From positions 1-38,556 of the forward strand of contig CAMVLO010000044.1 in assembly GCA_947168365.1 (NCBI GenBank): a stretch of DNA of 38,556 nt. The letters are read 5' to 3'. Below are positions 25,609-34,873 of the stretch, piece after piece. Numbering within the stretch: position 1 is the first letter of the stretch; each line of letters opens with the position of its first letter. Source of the stretch: UBA3824 sp017541145. Its GTDB lineage: Bacteria; Bacteroidota; Bacteroidia; Bacteroidales; UBA3824. The notes beneath the pieces are model-generated. The model saw only the letters and a program-made list of their open reading frames with translations, ran no database searches and was not told where the DNA came from. A program made the position numbers and the translations under genes.

Positions 25609-26896
25609 AAAGATTTTTTGTAAGTGAAAAGTAATATCCATCTTGACAGAATTTATTACAATTTGCTCGTATATTATTATTGGAAATATTAAATGAACCA
25701 GCTTTTATGACAAAACCCTCCGGAACAATGAATTTCTGCAAATCAACTTCTTCATCTTTACCTAAAATGATTTTCCCGTTTTTTATATCTTCATCATGCA
25801 ACACATAGGTATCTGGTCTTTCGGCATAAGTACCTAACCGTTCTGCATCAGGGTTCATTCCCATCAACACACCAAGATACATAAAGAGATAGTAATGACC
25901 ATCAGTTGTCCACTCTCCCTCGCTTTCCTCTTTACTCCACTTTATCCAAACTCGACTTGGGGCTTGAATCTCATCCCACTGAAAATGCCAAAGTTCTTCT
26001 CCTGCTGAATAATCCATCAAGTTTTTCGTTTTGCCGCTTGACGAAGAATTTTCAAACACGTGCTCCAAGCCTGCGATGCCGTGTCCTAATTCGTGAGCGA
26101 TGGTGTGCGGTGAGCCTCCGTCATAGATAAAACCGCAGTTGTAACCTCTTGGCATATAACCAGATACCATTGTGCCGTTGCCGTCTTTTTTGTCGGTTAC
26201 GTTGTCAATGAAAAACAAACAATAAACGCCGTCTTTAATACTGTCATTGTAAGCTCGAAGTACACGTTTTTGGTCGTCGTTGTAAACTGAATTCCAAGGA
26301 CTTCCACCATGCGAAAAACTTGTTAATTCCGACATCTTAAAGTCAGCGTGAGTTATTTCAAACTCAACAACAGCAGGTTTATATATTTTGTCAAGGTATT
26401 TTTTGATTTCGCTGAAACTTTCTTTATGATGCGCTCCGTTTACCATTACCAAACATACTTTTATTGGCTTTCTTTTGTAAACGTTAAGCATCAATTTTCC
26501 GATTTTTTGATCTACATGGTAAGCGTAGATATAGTTGGTATCGACTTGATTTGTACCCGTAAAGGTCAAGATGTTTTTATCGGTAAATTTGAGTGTTACG
26601 CCGTATTTGTCTTTGAATATTACGCTGTCTTTGGGATAACTGCCAAAATCTACTTTCACTTTATCGGATTTTCCTGTTTCTACGGATTTGAAACGTAAAT
26701 CATAATTAGCTGACAAATAGGGATAATATTCTGAATCTGAGAATATTCCGCGGCTACCGCTCGCGAGGTAATCAAAGGCGTAAGTTTGTTCAGAATACGG
26801 CAAAAAGTTGATTTGCCACTGCGCTAAGCTATCGCTCTTGCGGTGGTAATCATTTAACAACGCACGGTTTTTATATGTAAAGATGCTTTGAGACAT
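25568..26896 (-). CDS. cassette D: zinc-protease module with short variable C-terminus
   Basis: The 442-aa protein starts late compared with copy C. After MSQSIFTYKNR it joins the shared region at ALLNDYHRKSDSL and continues through YYPYLSANYDLRFKSVETGK, an Ig-like segment (residues 85-150) and the protease core. The zinc motif HELGHGIAGLEH is at 268-279, with NLMDY about 25 residues later. After the boundary RVWIKWSKEESEGE comes a distinct tail of about 110 residues (TTDGHYYLFMYLGVLMGM, then AERPDTYVLHDED). No signal peptide is visible. It resembles a displaced 3' cassette of a larger gene. Two further genes overlap at its end. Confidence 0.75.
   Translation of the reverse strand: MSQSIFTYKNRALLNDYHRKSDSLAQWQINFLPYSEQTYAFDYLASGSRGIFSDSEYYPYLSANYDLRFKSVETGKSDKVKVDFGSYPKDSVIFKDKYGVTLKFTDKNILTFTGTNQVDTNYIYAYHVDQKIGKLMLNVYKRKPIKVCLVMVNGAHHKESFSEIKKYLDKIYKPAVVEFEITHADFKMSELTSFSHGGSPWNSVYNDDQKRVLRAYNDSIKDGVYCLFFIDNVTDKKDGNGTMVSGYMPRGYNCGFIYDGGSPHTIAHELGHGIAGLEHVFENSSSSGKTKNLMDYSAGEELWHFQWDEIQAPSRVWIKWSKEESEGEWTTDGHYYLFMYLGVLMGMNPDAERLGTYAERPDTYVLHDEDIKNGKIILGKDEEVDLQKFIVPEGFVIKAGSFNISNNNIRANCNKFCQDGYYFSLTKNLYDWSEHTEPNNFT
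25918..26715 (-). repeat. repeat copy D of the protease-module DNA
   Basis: This stretch is colinear with 30293-31110 (copy C) and, over its first half, with 33375-33865 (B) and 38120-38556 (A). Identity is high at nucleotide level, but D differs most from the others. Ends are approximate. Confidence 0.8.
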
Positions 26897-27400
26897 TTTT
26901 CATGAACAAAACTAATAACGTGAGCTCAACGAAATTTAAATGACTAAAAATTAAGTAATTAGCTATTTATTTTAGCATCTTTGTAATAACAACAAAACAA
27001 GTCAACTAAAAAAATCGCTAGGATTATCGAGACTAAATTATTGATTTTTTCTGTATTGCAGATGATTTTTGCAAAATTTTTAATCAGATAATACCAAAAT
27101 TTTAAAGCAAATACTAAACATAACTATCACAGAATCATCATGTTATCTATAACAGAAGTTATGACTATAATTGTTATGTTTCATTCATCAGGTTATAGGA
27201 GTCTCTAACATCTTTATATTAATCAAATATGCTTAAAAAAAGATATTTATTTCCATGCGTTGTTTCATATATAGATTCGCTGAACTTGAACGTATGGTAG
27301 CTGTTCCTTTAGCTTTATTAATTAAGAAGGTGTTGCTAGGCAAATGCACAGACATCAGATAACCTATGTTTATTGTGAAAAATATTCTTAATTACCAAAT
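26897..27400. other. 504-bp gene-free spacer between cassettes C and D
   Basis: Strongly A/T-rich. I see no frame with coding character on either strand and no terminator. A TAGTTTTG -7-like match (26907-26914, minus) lies too close to ATG 26896 to be useful. It may be the decayed remains of a cassette or partner gene. Confidence 0.5.
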
Positions 27401-28042
27401 TTAATAATACAAAGAACGGTATATCCTATACCAAATATCTGGCATAAACCATTGGTCAGGAGATAATACATACCAATTTTTTTCTAAACGATAAAGCCAA
27501 CCACAGCACCTATCATTTGGTACATAGTCTACAATTTTATGCCCTTGAAAATATTGCAATAATTCGGGTTCAGTTTTCCTGGTGTATATATAATGAGTCA
27601 TATCACCATTTAAATTGATTTTTGTTTCTCTTGCATCCCAAAAAAGTACTCGATTTTCAGCTCTGACTTCCCATAAATAAATTGGATATAACTTTTCATC
27701 AGAAAACCATTTTTGCATCACTTCTTTAAAATGAGGATACTTATTAGTGATATCTTTTTTATGAACAGTAAAAAGCTTATGATTAGGTTTTTTAATGGAA
27801 TAAGCTACAGCGGAATCCGTATCAATTTCATCAAAGGCCTGAGCTACTTCAAAATAAGCCGTTCGCCATTCTTCGAAATCAGTTTTGTAATAGTCTATTA
27901 TTTCTTGATTAGTATATTTATTACGGTCTGTTATGAAATCAACATATGACTGATCTTCCTTTGAAGAAAATACTATTATAATCATATTAACAAACGTAAT
28001 TGCTAATCCGATAAAACATCCATAATTTTCTTTAGTCATCAT
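27401..28042 (-). CDS. membrane-anchored partner of cassette C, candidate immunity protein
   Basis: The 213-aa product has one N-terminal membrane helix (about residues 8-27) and a soluble domain that ends with WLYRLEKNWYVLSPDQWF. The segment HYIYTRKTEPE...YVPN...WLYRLEKNWYV runs parallel to IYTRNKNGK...YPNC...VYWIEDNWYV in the 178-aa product at 31629-32165, which also starts with a single helix. The two are probably distant homologues. Its start overlaps the stop of the cassette C gene by 11 bases (8 if the second ATG is used), a sign of coupled translation. Immunity is inferred from position and from pairing with homologous C-termini. Confidence 0.7.
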   Translation of the reverse strand: MMTKENYGCFIGLAITFVNMIIIVFSSKEDQSYVDFITDRNKYTNQEIIDYYKTDFEEWRTAYFEVAQAFDEIDTDSAVAYSIKKPNHKLFTVHKKDITNKYPHFKEVMQKWFSDEKLYPIYLWEVRAENRVLFWDARETKINLNGDMTHYIYTRKTEPELLQYFQGHKIVDYVPNDRCCGWLYRLEKNWYVLSPDQWFMPDIWYRIYRSLYY

Positions 28043-31000
28043 AACCTGTGCATTTTGATATTATACAATAATCTTTTGAAGATTCATTCACCTCAATATT
28101 CGTATCAATTCCAAATATATATAGAATATTCTTTGAGATTTGTCTTCCATCTGTTATTTTAGAAACCTTTTTGTATTCAAAAGTTGGCTTATTAAAATCA
28201 GCATTTTCCAACGACATCTTTTTGAGATACTCGAATTCTTTTTTTGAAACAATTATACCTTTATTCTCAACCGTAGCCTTTGTGAATTTCACCGCACCAC
28301 TAGCTGTAAGGTCAAGGCCAAGACCCACACCTATAAAGTTATTATCACCATCAAAGTTCTGAATGAATGATAACCCTAATCCTCTAAAATTAAATGATTC
28401 AGATATAGAACTTCCTTTTCCAAACAAATCCGTCAAGTTTTTTGCTGCGTAATCGAAATTAACAGACAAAGTAACACCTGCTCCATTTCCAGCTATAATA
28501 TTACAATCGGGAAACATGTCTATTTGTTGCGAGATATCTTTTTGGAAAAATTCAGATATAGAATTCCATCGAACATTACCTACTGGAACAACACTGGCTG
28601 AGGCTACAAAATTACCATAAAGTGCAACATTTCCATAAGCATCCGTAGCATATCCCAAAGCTGTAGAAGCTATGCCATTAAAGACACCAACTCCAACTTG
28701 AGTACTTGCTGAAATTTCAATATGTGTGATATTACGTTCTCCTATTTTTCGTGTAAGCCAATCTTTAAATGCAAATTTTGTATATTTATGGAATAAAACC
28801 TCATTTACTTCAGGATAAAGTTCTCTCCACTTATTAAAGCATAAAATATAAAACTTATCGTAATTATCCCCACCTGAAAAACCATTTGCGTTATCAATCT
28901 TAGAGGCCAACGGACGGAACAAATCATTCTCTGACATATAATCAAACAATCGCTTAACATCATTCTTAGGCGTAGTCTCTATTAAATCAATTACGATAAA
29001 TTCTTCCGGTTCATAAACTTCATCCAAATTTGAATAATACAAAAAATATTCTTTCCGTTTGCTGAGTGGAATTTGATTTTTATAATATTGTTTTATTTTA
29101 CTATATACATTATTCATAAAATCTTTTCCACCAAACCATTTTAAATTATCGTATATCTTTCTATTATCTTTGTCCAATACCTCAATAACCTTTAACAAAT
29201 CTTTGTCTGGAGTCGTATTAAAAAATAAGTTAACAAAAGAACTAGCATGATAAGTATCAAACTTAGAATTCATTCCCAAACGGTAATGACCAAAATATGA
29301 TAAATATTTTATTCTTTCTGTTAAAGGAATATTTATAAAGTCGTTTTGATAGTAGGAATTTAGGTGTTTAGATAATATCTCTGAAAAATTATTAGTAGTA
29401 GCTTTATAATCATTCAACTTAACATAAACACCATCTTCTCCGAACATACAGTCAAAAAGCATTTGCAAATCTGATTTTGGAAAATTTCTTATACATTCCA
29501 TAAGTTTTTTATCATTATATAAGAAATTATTTGTTTCTGCATATTCACGGATTTGACTAATTATTTGCGCAGTATGAGAACTTTTACGTTTTATAGAATT
29601 AACAATATTATTTAATTCCGTAAAATTGTCATCACCCCAAAAGTCATCTATTTGTGAACATAATTGCTTATAAAAATCACCGCTTAATAATTTACACAAA
29701 GAATCTATCTGATTATCAGGAACATATTTAATTAAATTAATTACTGCTTTTTCTCCATCAACGCAATTAGAAACTCCAATAAGACTGTTTGCATCAGTTA
29801 ATTCCCAGCGTGCCAAAATATTCAAAAGTTTTTCCCTATCCCTACAATAAAAGTTCATAAACTCATTATTTGGCAATGTAGATAATCTCCTAATTATTTC
29901 ATCTCTATCTTTCAAAGTATTTACAATACAGTTTCTATAAGATTTCATTTGAGCATCGTAAACTTTCTTTGAAGGAAACAAATAATCAAAAATATCAGCA
30001 TTGTCTGATGATATTGCAAAACCATCATAAGAATATATATATTCCTTGTTATCAAAAAAGAACGATTCATCTATAACTTTTTTTATTTTCGACGAATCTA
30101 TTTGGCAATTAATTTTTTTAGTTGTTTCCCAACCGATTTTTTTGTAGTATTTATCGTTAAGTAATTGAATATTTTCAGCAGAATATTCATTGACAATATC
30201 AAACTTAAAAGGTTCGCGATAAACGAATGCACGTCTAAATGCTTCTAGAAAATTAGAAACACAGGTAGGATAACTCCCCCAACTTTCCCCTTCGCTTTCA
30301 TCCTTATTCCACTTCATCCACACCCTACTCGGATCTTGAATTGCATCCCACTGAAAATGCCAAAGTTCTTCGCCCGAAGCGTAATCCATCAAGTTGTTGG
30401 TTTTGCCGCTGGATTTGGAATTTTCAAACACGTGCTCCAAGCCCGCAATGCCGTGTCCTAACTCGTGGGCTATGGTGTGAGGTGAACCACCGTCGTAAAT
30501 GAATCCACAGTTGTAACCTCTTGGCATATAACCGGATACCATTGTTCCGTTGCCGTCTTTTTTGTCGGTTACGTTGTCAATGAAAAACAAATAATAAACG
30601 CCATCTTTAATACTGTCATTGTAAGCTCGAAGTACACGTTTTTGGTCGTCGTTGTAAACTGAATTCCAAGGACTTCCACCATGTGAAAAACTTGTTAATT
30701 CCGACATCTTAAAGTCGGCGTGAGTTATTTCAAACTCAACTACAGCGGGTTTAAAAACTTTATTGAGGTGTTTTTGGATTTCGGCAAAACTTTCTTTGTG
30801 TTTCGCACCGTTTACCATTACCAAACATACTTTTATTGGCTTTCTTTTGTAAACGTTAAGCATCAATTTTCCGATTTTTTGATCTCCATGGTAAGCATAG
30901 ATATAATTGGTATCAGCTTGATTTGTACCCGTAAAGGTCAAGATGTTTTTATCGGTAAATTTTAGTTTTACACCATATTTATCTTTGAATATTACGCTGT

Positions 31001-31583
31001 CTTTGGGATAACTGCCAAAGTCTACTTTCACTTTGTCGGATTTTCCTGTTTCTACGGATTTGTAACGCAAGTCATAATTAGCTGACAAATAGGGGTAATA
31101 TTCTGCGCCTGAGAATATTCCTTTTTTGTTTGACACTTTATCAAATCCGTAATCTTGCTTATCAAATGCATCAAACTGTATAATCCACTCTCCTAACGAA
31201 TCCAACTGTCGATGGTATTCGTTCAAGAGGTGGCGGTTGTCGCCTGCAAATTGATATTCTTTTACGCCCATTACTTGTCCTTTTTTGGAAACTACCAATG
31301 TGTCGCCTTGTCCGTCGGTGATAAGTGCTTGACTGAATGATTTTTCCGGCGTAACATCTTTTGTTTTAGGTTCACCGTTTTCATCAAAAACCACCGACAT
31401 CAAGCGTCCATTTTCGGTGTAAAGGTAATCAAATTTTTCGTTAACCAAAATAGTATCGCGAATTGTATTATCGGTAATCGCCATATTTACGTTGTTAATC
31501 AACTCGTTAACATATTTCTTAATTTCTTCGGGATCTGCCACAAATCCGGGGATGTCCTCACTTTTATAACGTGTGGTAATCAA
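28032..31583 (-). CDS. cassette C: long zinc-protease protein with helical region and glycine-rich C-terminus
   Basis: The 1183-aa frame starts at TTG 31583; no ATG precedes residue 34 (31484), and the frame is open upstream only to a TGA. It lacks a signal peptide, so it looks N-terminally truncated. Order: linker region (1-115, with SQALITDGQGDTLVVSKKG), MGVKEYQFAGD, YYPYLSANYDLRYKSVETGK, an Ig-like part, the protease with HELGHGIAGLEH (373-384) and NLMDY, and the boundary RVWMKWNKDESEGE (about 425). A unique helical region of about 480 residues follows. The last 230 residues form a glycine-rich alternating domain (GVGVFNGIASTALGY, LFGKGSSIS, FIGVGLGLDLTAS) homologous to cassette B. The function of the end domain is unknown; toxin is the contextual guess. 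Confidence 0.78.
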   Translation of the reverse strand: MITTRYKSEDIPGFVADPEEIKKYVNELINNVNMAITDNTIRDTILVNEKFDYLYTENGRLMSVVFDENGEPKTKDVTPEKSFSQALITDGQGDTLVVSKKGQVMGVKEYQFAGDNRHLLNEYHRQLDSLGEWIIQFDAFDKQDYGFDKVSNKKGIFSGAEYYPYLSANYDLRYKSVETGKSDKVKVDFGSYPKDSVIFKDKYGVKLKFTDKNILTFTGTNQADTNYIYAYHGDQKIGKLMLNVYKRKPIKVCLVMVNGAKHKESFAEIQKHLNKVFKPAVVEFEITHADFKMSELTSFSHGGSPWNSVYNDDQKRVLRAYNDSIKDGVYYLFFIDNVTDKKDGNGTMVSGYMPRGYNCGFIYDGGSPHTIAHELGHGIAGLEHVFENSKSSGKTNNLMDYASGEELWHFQWDAIQDPSRVWMKWNKDESEGESWGSYPTCVSNFLEAFRRAFVYREPFKFDIVNEYSAENIQLLNDKYYKKIGWETTKKINCQIDSSKIKKVIDESFFFDNKEYIYSYDGFAISSDNADIFDYLFPSKKVYDAQMKSYRNCIVNTLKDRDEIIRRLSTLPNNEFMNFYCRDREKLLNILARWELTDANSLIGVSNCVDGEKAVINLIKYVPDNQIDSLCKLLSGDFYKQLCSQIDDFWGDDNFTELNNIVNSIKRKSSHTAQIISQIREYAETNNFLYNDKKLMECIRNFPKSDLQMLFDCMFGEDGVYVKLNDYKATTNNFSEILSKHLNSYYQNDFINIPLTERIKYLSYFGHYRLGMNSKFDTYHASSFVNLFFNTTPDKDLLKVIEVLDKDNRKIYDNLKWFGGKDFMNNVYSKIKQYYKNQIPLSKRKEYFLYYSNLDEVYEPEEFIVIDLIETTPKNDVKRLFDYMSENDLFRPLASKIDNANGFSGGDNYDKFYILCFNKWRELYPEVNEVLFHKYTKFAFKDWLTRKIGERNITHIEISASTQVGVGVFNGIASTALGYATDAYGNVALYGNFVASASVVPVGNVRWNSISEFFQKDISQQIDMFPDCNIIAGNGAGVTLSVNFDYAAKNLTDLFGKGSSISESFNFRGLGLSFIQNFDGDNNFIGVGLGLDLTASGAVKFTKATVENKGIIVSKKEFEYLKKMSLENADFNKPTFEYKKVSKITDGRQISKNILYIFGIDTNIEVNESSKDYCIISKCTGYDD
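30293..31110 (-). repeat. repeat copy C of the protease-module DNA
   Basis: The most complete copy in the window. Against copy B I count only three differences in about 170 bases from 30343 onward. Sequence similarity between copies ends abruptly near 30293, where the variable C-terminus begins. Ends are approximate. Confidence 0.85.
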
Positions 31584-31628
31584 ATATAATCTGATTTTAA
31601 CACCATAATTTCATAATTAAATAAAAAA

Positions 31629-32165
31629 TTATGGACATCTAACATACCAATTATCTTCAATCCAATACACACAATTGGTATCAGTATCACTTGGGAAATA
31701 ACCATTTGAATATATTTTACAATTTGGATAATATTCTTGCACATTAGGACAATATACCAAGCCACAAGACTTACCATTTTTATTTCTAGTATATATACCA
31801 CTAATGTAGAATTCAATTTCTTTTTTATAACAATGTATTTTATAATGATAAATAAAATCTTCTCTCTCATGTAAAAATTTTGATTCCTTTAAAAATTCAA
31901 ACCTACTATTTTTATATGGATAATTATATGAATCAATTTGAAGACCTTTAATATATTCGATTATAATTTTCTCATCAAAATCATACTTATCAAAAAAAAG
32001 AATCATTTGATTAAAATCCTCTTTATGTGAAAAATATTCATACTCATATTTTTGAATAAAATTTTCATTTGTGTTTTGGGTACGACTTAAAATAAAACCT
32101 AAAATAAAAATTGAACAGCAAAAGCACGCCCAAATGACAAAAATTCTAATAGTTATCTTTTTCAT
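31629..32165 (-). CDS. membrane-anchored partner of cassette B, candidate immunity protein
   Basis: The 178-aa product has an N-terminal hydrophobic helix (about residues 7-27: IFVIWACFCCSIFILGFIL) and a small soluble domain ending VYWIEDNWYVRCP. This end and the IYTRN segment correspond to the 213-aa partner of cassette C. It starts 22 bp after the last stop of the frameshifted cassette B and ends 45 bp before cassette C. The membrane-anchored form suggests that it acts at or outside the inner membrane. The role is inferred. Confidence 0.7.
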   Translation of the reverse strand: MKKITIRIFVIWACFCCSIFILGFILSRTQNTNENFIQKYEYEYFSHKEDFNQMILFFDKYDFDEKIIIEYIKGLQIDSYNYPYKNSRFEFLKESKFLHEREDFIYHYKIHCYKKEIEFYISGIYTRNKNGKSCGLVYCPNVQEYYPNCKIYSNGYFPSDTDTNCVYWIEDNWYVRCP

Positions 32166-32187
32166 TTTTAACAGTATTTAGTTAGTA

Positions 32188-33892
32188 TTATTCTAATCGT
32201 TTTAATGCATCTTCTGAAATCCAATAATCTCCTTTGTCAATTAAATTGACTTCATGTTCACTTTCATCTCCATATCGTATTTTATTTACTAAAAATAAGA
32301 CAGGAGTATGCCATGGAGCAATTAATTGATTATACTCATCAATAGATATTACAATTCCTTTCGTGTAAGTAATCCAATATGTTAAATCAAAACCGCCACC
32401 GACACCAACGCCAACACCAGCTCCAACAAACTTATTTTTATCATTAAAATTAAAATGAATATCTCCACTAAAAATTTCTCCTAAACTTACTGCATACGAA
32501 GATGATTTACCAAATAAACCTCTAACATCATTATATCCCCAATCCCAATTTAAAGAACAGAAAAAGACCAAATGCGCCTCCGGCAACCCAACTTTTTTCA
32601 AATCCGGTAGTATTATATGACGATAAAGGTTTTCTAAAATTATCAATATTGATTTCAAATCCATAATTTAAAAAATTAGCGAAAAACTGTGCATTTCCAA
32701 ATAAAGCAACCCCGCCTTTAAAATCAAATCCAATACCACATGTAGCAGAAACTCCAGCATTGGTAAAAATAGTTCCAGCTTCCGCAGATGCAGAAAAATC
32801 CAAATGAAATACACCACAATTTTTTATTTTGGAATCAATCCATCCTTCAGTAGCTTTTTGGAAATAACTTTTAGTTGTATTTTTAAATACAGCACCATTT
32901 TCACTATCGTTTAAAATCTCGTATCTTGACAATAAATAAGGTTCTTGTATATAAATTTCATCAATGTTTTTAAAATCAGCCAAAGTATTAATATTTGTAG
33001 TCACACCGTTCAAACAATACACAGCTACATGCTCATAATCAGTAGCATGACCGTTAAAATAATATTTTACAATGGGAGTAGCATCAATTTTATCTCCGTT
33101 TTTATTGAATTGACTTTTAAAAATTTCGATTCTATCACGATAGTCATCCGGATCTGAGACATAAATATTATTAAAAATAATTTCACTTGCTCTTTGATTA
33201 AGGAACACTTGTTTTGAAGTTCGCGATGCCCATTGGTTAAGTGTACTTATTAAATTTTTATCATCAGATTCCATTAAAACTTGAAATTTTCTTGAAAAAT
33301 AAGGACTAAAAATCAAATAAATATTCTGACACTTTTCATTAGGGTATATCCATTCTGTTTTCTCTCCTTCTCCTTCATCTTTATTCCATTTCATCCAAAC
33401 TCGGCTCGGATCTTGAATTGCATCCCACTGAAAATGCCAAAGTTCTTCGCCCGAAGCGTAATCCATCAAGTTGTTGGTTTTGCCGCTGGATTTGGAATTT
33501 TCAAACACGTGCTCCAAGCCCGCAATGCCGTGTCCTAACTCGTGGGCTATGGTGTGAGGTGAACCTCCGTCGTAGATGAATCCGCAGTTGTAACCTCTTG
33601 GCATATAACCGGATACCATTGTGCCGTTACCGTCTTTTTTGTCGGTTACGTTGTCAATGAAAAACAAGTAATAAACGCCATCTTTAATACTGTCATTGTA
33701 AGCTCGAAGTACACGTTTTTGGTCGTCGTTGTAAACTGAATTCCAAGGACTTCCACCATGCGAAAAACTTGTTAATTCCGACATCTTAAAATCGGCGTGA
33801 AGTATTTCAAACTCAACTACTGCGGGCTTAAAAACTTTATTGAGGTGTTTTTGGATTTCGTCGCCTGCAAACTGATATTCTTTTACGCCCAT
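32188..33892 (-). pseudogene. cassette B: zinc-protease protein split by a frameshift and by an N-terminal deletion
   Basis: The first frame (33892-32531, 453 aa) starts MGVKEYQFAGD and jumps straight to EIQKHLNKVF, skipping about 160 residues present in copy C. The protease motif HELGHGIAGLEH is at 117-128. After the boundary KWNKDEGEGE the tail is distinct, then joins the glycine-rich domain shared with copy C. That domain changes frame near 32562-32570, at a run of five A on the plus strand, and continues in the frame ending at 32188 (WDWGYNDVRGLFGKSSS, then FVGAGVGVGVGGGF and KGIVISIDEYNQL). Both halves align with copy C in order, so the split is a mutation, a sequencing error or a slip site, not two genes. 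The ATG follows the nuclease stop with no gap. Confidence 0.75.
33375..33865 (-). repeat. repeat copy B of the protease-module DNA (5' part deleted)
   Basis: Nearly identical to copy C from the boundary region to the codons for AEIQKHLNKVF. Then a clean junction (GATTTCG/TCGCCTGC on the plus strand, near 33860) joins to the MGVKEYQFAGD codons. The missing segment corresponds to about 30790-31245 of copy C. Confidence 0.8.
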
Positions 33893-34846
33893 TTATAGCT
33901 TTTCGATCTCGTCAACGGATAGTTGAGTTAAATCTGCAATAGTTTGTATATCAAAACCTTTAGCTTTCATACGCTTGGCAGTTTCTTTGATACCTTCTGT
34001 ACGTCCTTCTGCACGTCCTTGTTGCAAGCCTTCTTGCAAGCCTTCCTCTTTGCCTTTGCCAAAACCTTTAGTCTCGGCATCGTTCATCGCGTTGGTTATA
34101 TCCCACAAGTTATGAAGACTCTCTTCATAATCAGAATACTCTTTGGGCGTGAACATCGCAATTTCGGCTTGGCGGAACAATTTTTCAAAAACTCGTTCTT
34201 GTAATTCTTTTGGACGTTCCAACAATCGGGCAAGATTTTTTAGGACAAAGAGCCATTTGTCGTACATCGATTCTAACTCTGATTCGGTTTTATTGAATTT
34301 AGGCATTTCAAGATAAAGATACGCCAATTTCTTGTAAAAAACTTTATTCGTGGTAAGGTCTTTCAACATCACTACATGAAACAAATCTTCGTCTGAAAAT
34401 TCATTAACTGTTTTAAAATCGCCGTTTTCTTGCTCTTCTTGGTCTTTAAACACAAAGTTCAGAATACCAACAGTATAGACTTTGCTAAGTTCATAGTTCC
34501 AAGGTTCTTCTTTGGTATCTTTTCGAGCCATTTCGCGAATCGGGAACGACGAATAGTATACGCTTCGATCTTTGAAAAACTGTTGAAATACATTTTGCAT
34601 TTCAACAATAAATTTTGCTCCGCTTTTTGTTGTACAATAAACGTCAAAAATCGCACGACGTTCCGATGACACACGACCAAGTTTTTCGGCGTTGAGATAG
34701 GTTACGTCTTCGATTTCATCTTTCGGAAGTTCGTTACACTTTTCAAACAAGGCATTTAAAAAGCTGATTAACAAATCTTTATTAAGCTCTGTTCCAAAAA
34801 GTTTTTTAAATCCGAAATCTGTATATGGGTTAAGATATTTTGACAT
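33893..34846 (-). CDS. Rpn family recombination-promoting nuclease / PD-(D/E)XK transposase-like protein
   Basis: The 317-aa product matches the PDDEXK_2 family (PF12784): N-terminal YLNPYTDFGFKKLFG (residues 4-18), LNAEKLGRVSSERRAIFDVYC with Asp68, and KFIVEMQ with Glu82 and Gln84, the D...ExQ nuclease core. The C-terminal part has degenerate repeats of the form Gxx(E/R)G (EEGLQEGLQQGRAEGRTEGI, about 268-287), as in many family members. These nucleases are associated with RecA-independent recombination and with spread within genomes. An exact promoter lies at 34874-34904. The stop TAA touches the ATG of cassette B, so both may be transcribed together. Confidence 0.88.
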   Translation of the reverse strand: MSKYLNPYTDFGFKKLFGTELNKDLLISFLNALFEKCNELPKDEIEDVTYLNAEKLGRVSSERRAIFDVYCTTKSGAKFIVEMQNVFQQFFKDRSVYYSSFPIREMARKDTKEEPWNYELSKVYTVGILNFVFKDQEEQENGDFKTVNEFSDEDLFHVVMLKDLTTNKVFYKKLAYLYLEMPKFNKTESELESMYDKWLFVLKNLARLLERPKELQERVFEKLFRQAEIAMFTPKEYSDYEESLHNLWDITNAMNDAETKGFGKGKEEGLQEGLQQGRAEGRTEGIKETAKRMKAKGFDIQTIADLTQLSVDEIEKL

Positions 34847-34873
34847 AATTTTATTTACGATTTAGTTTAAATG

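Noticed and set aside
31580..31870. 96-codon minus-strand frame before cassette C
   Set aside because: It overlaps the 178-aa partner gene in another frame, and that gene has a helix and the conserved NWYV end.
32188..32664. 158-codon frame as an independent gene
   Set aside because: Its sequence from about FCSLNWDWGY onward continues the cassette B end domain as aligned with cassette C; the residues before that are read from the wrong frame.
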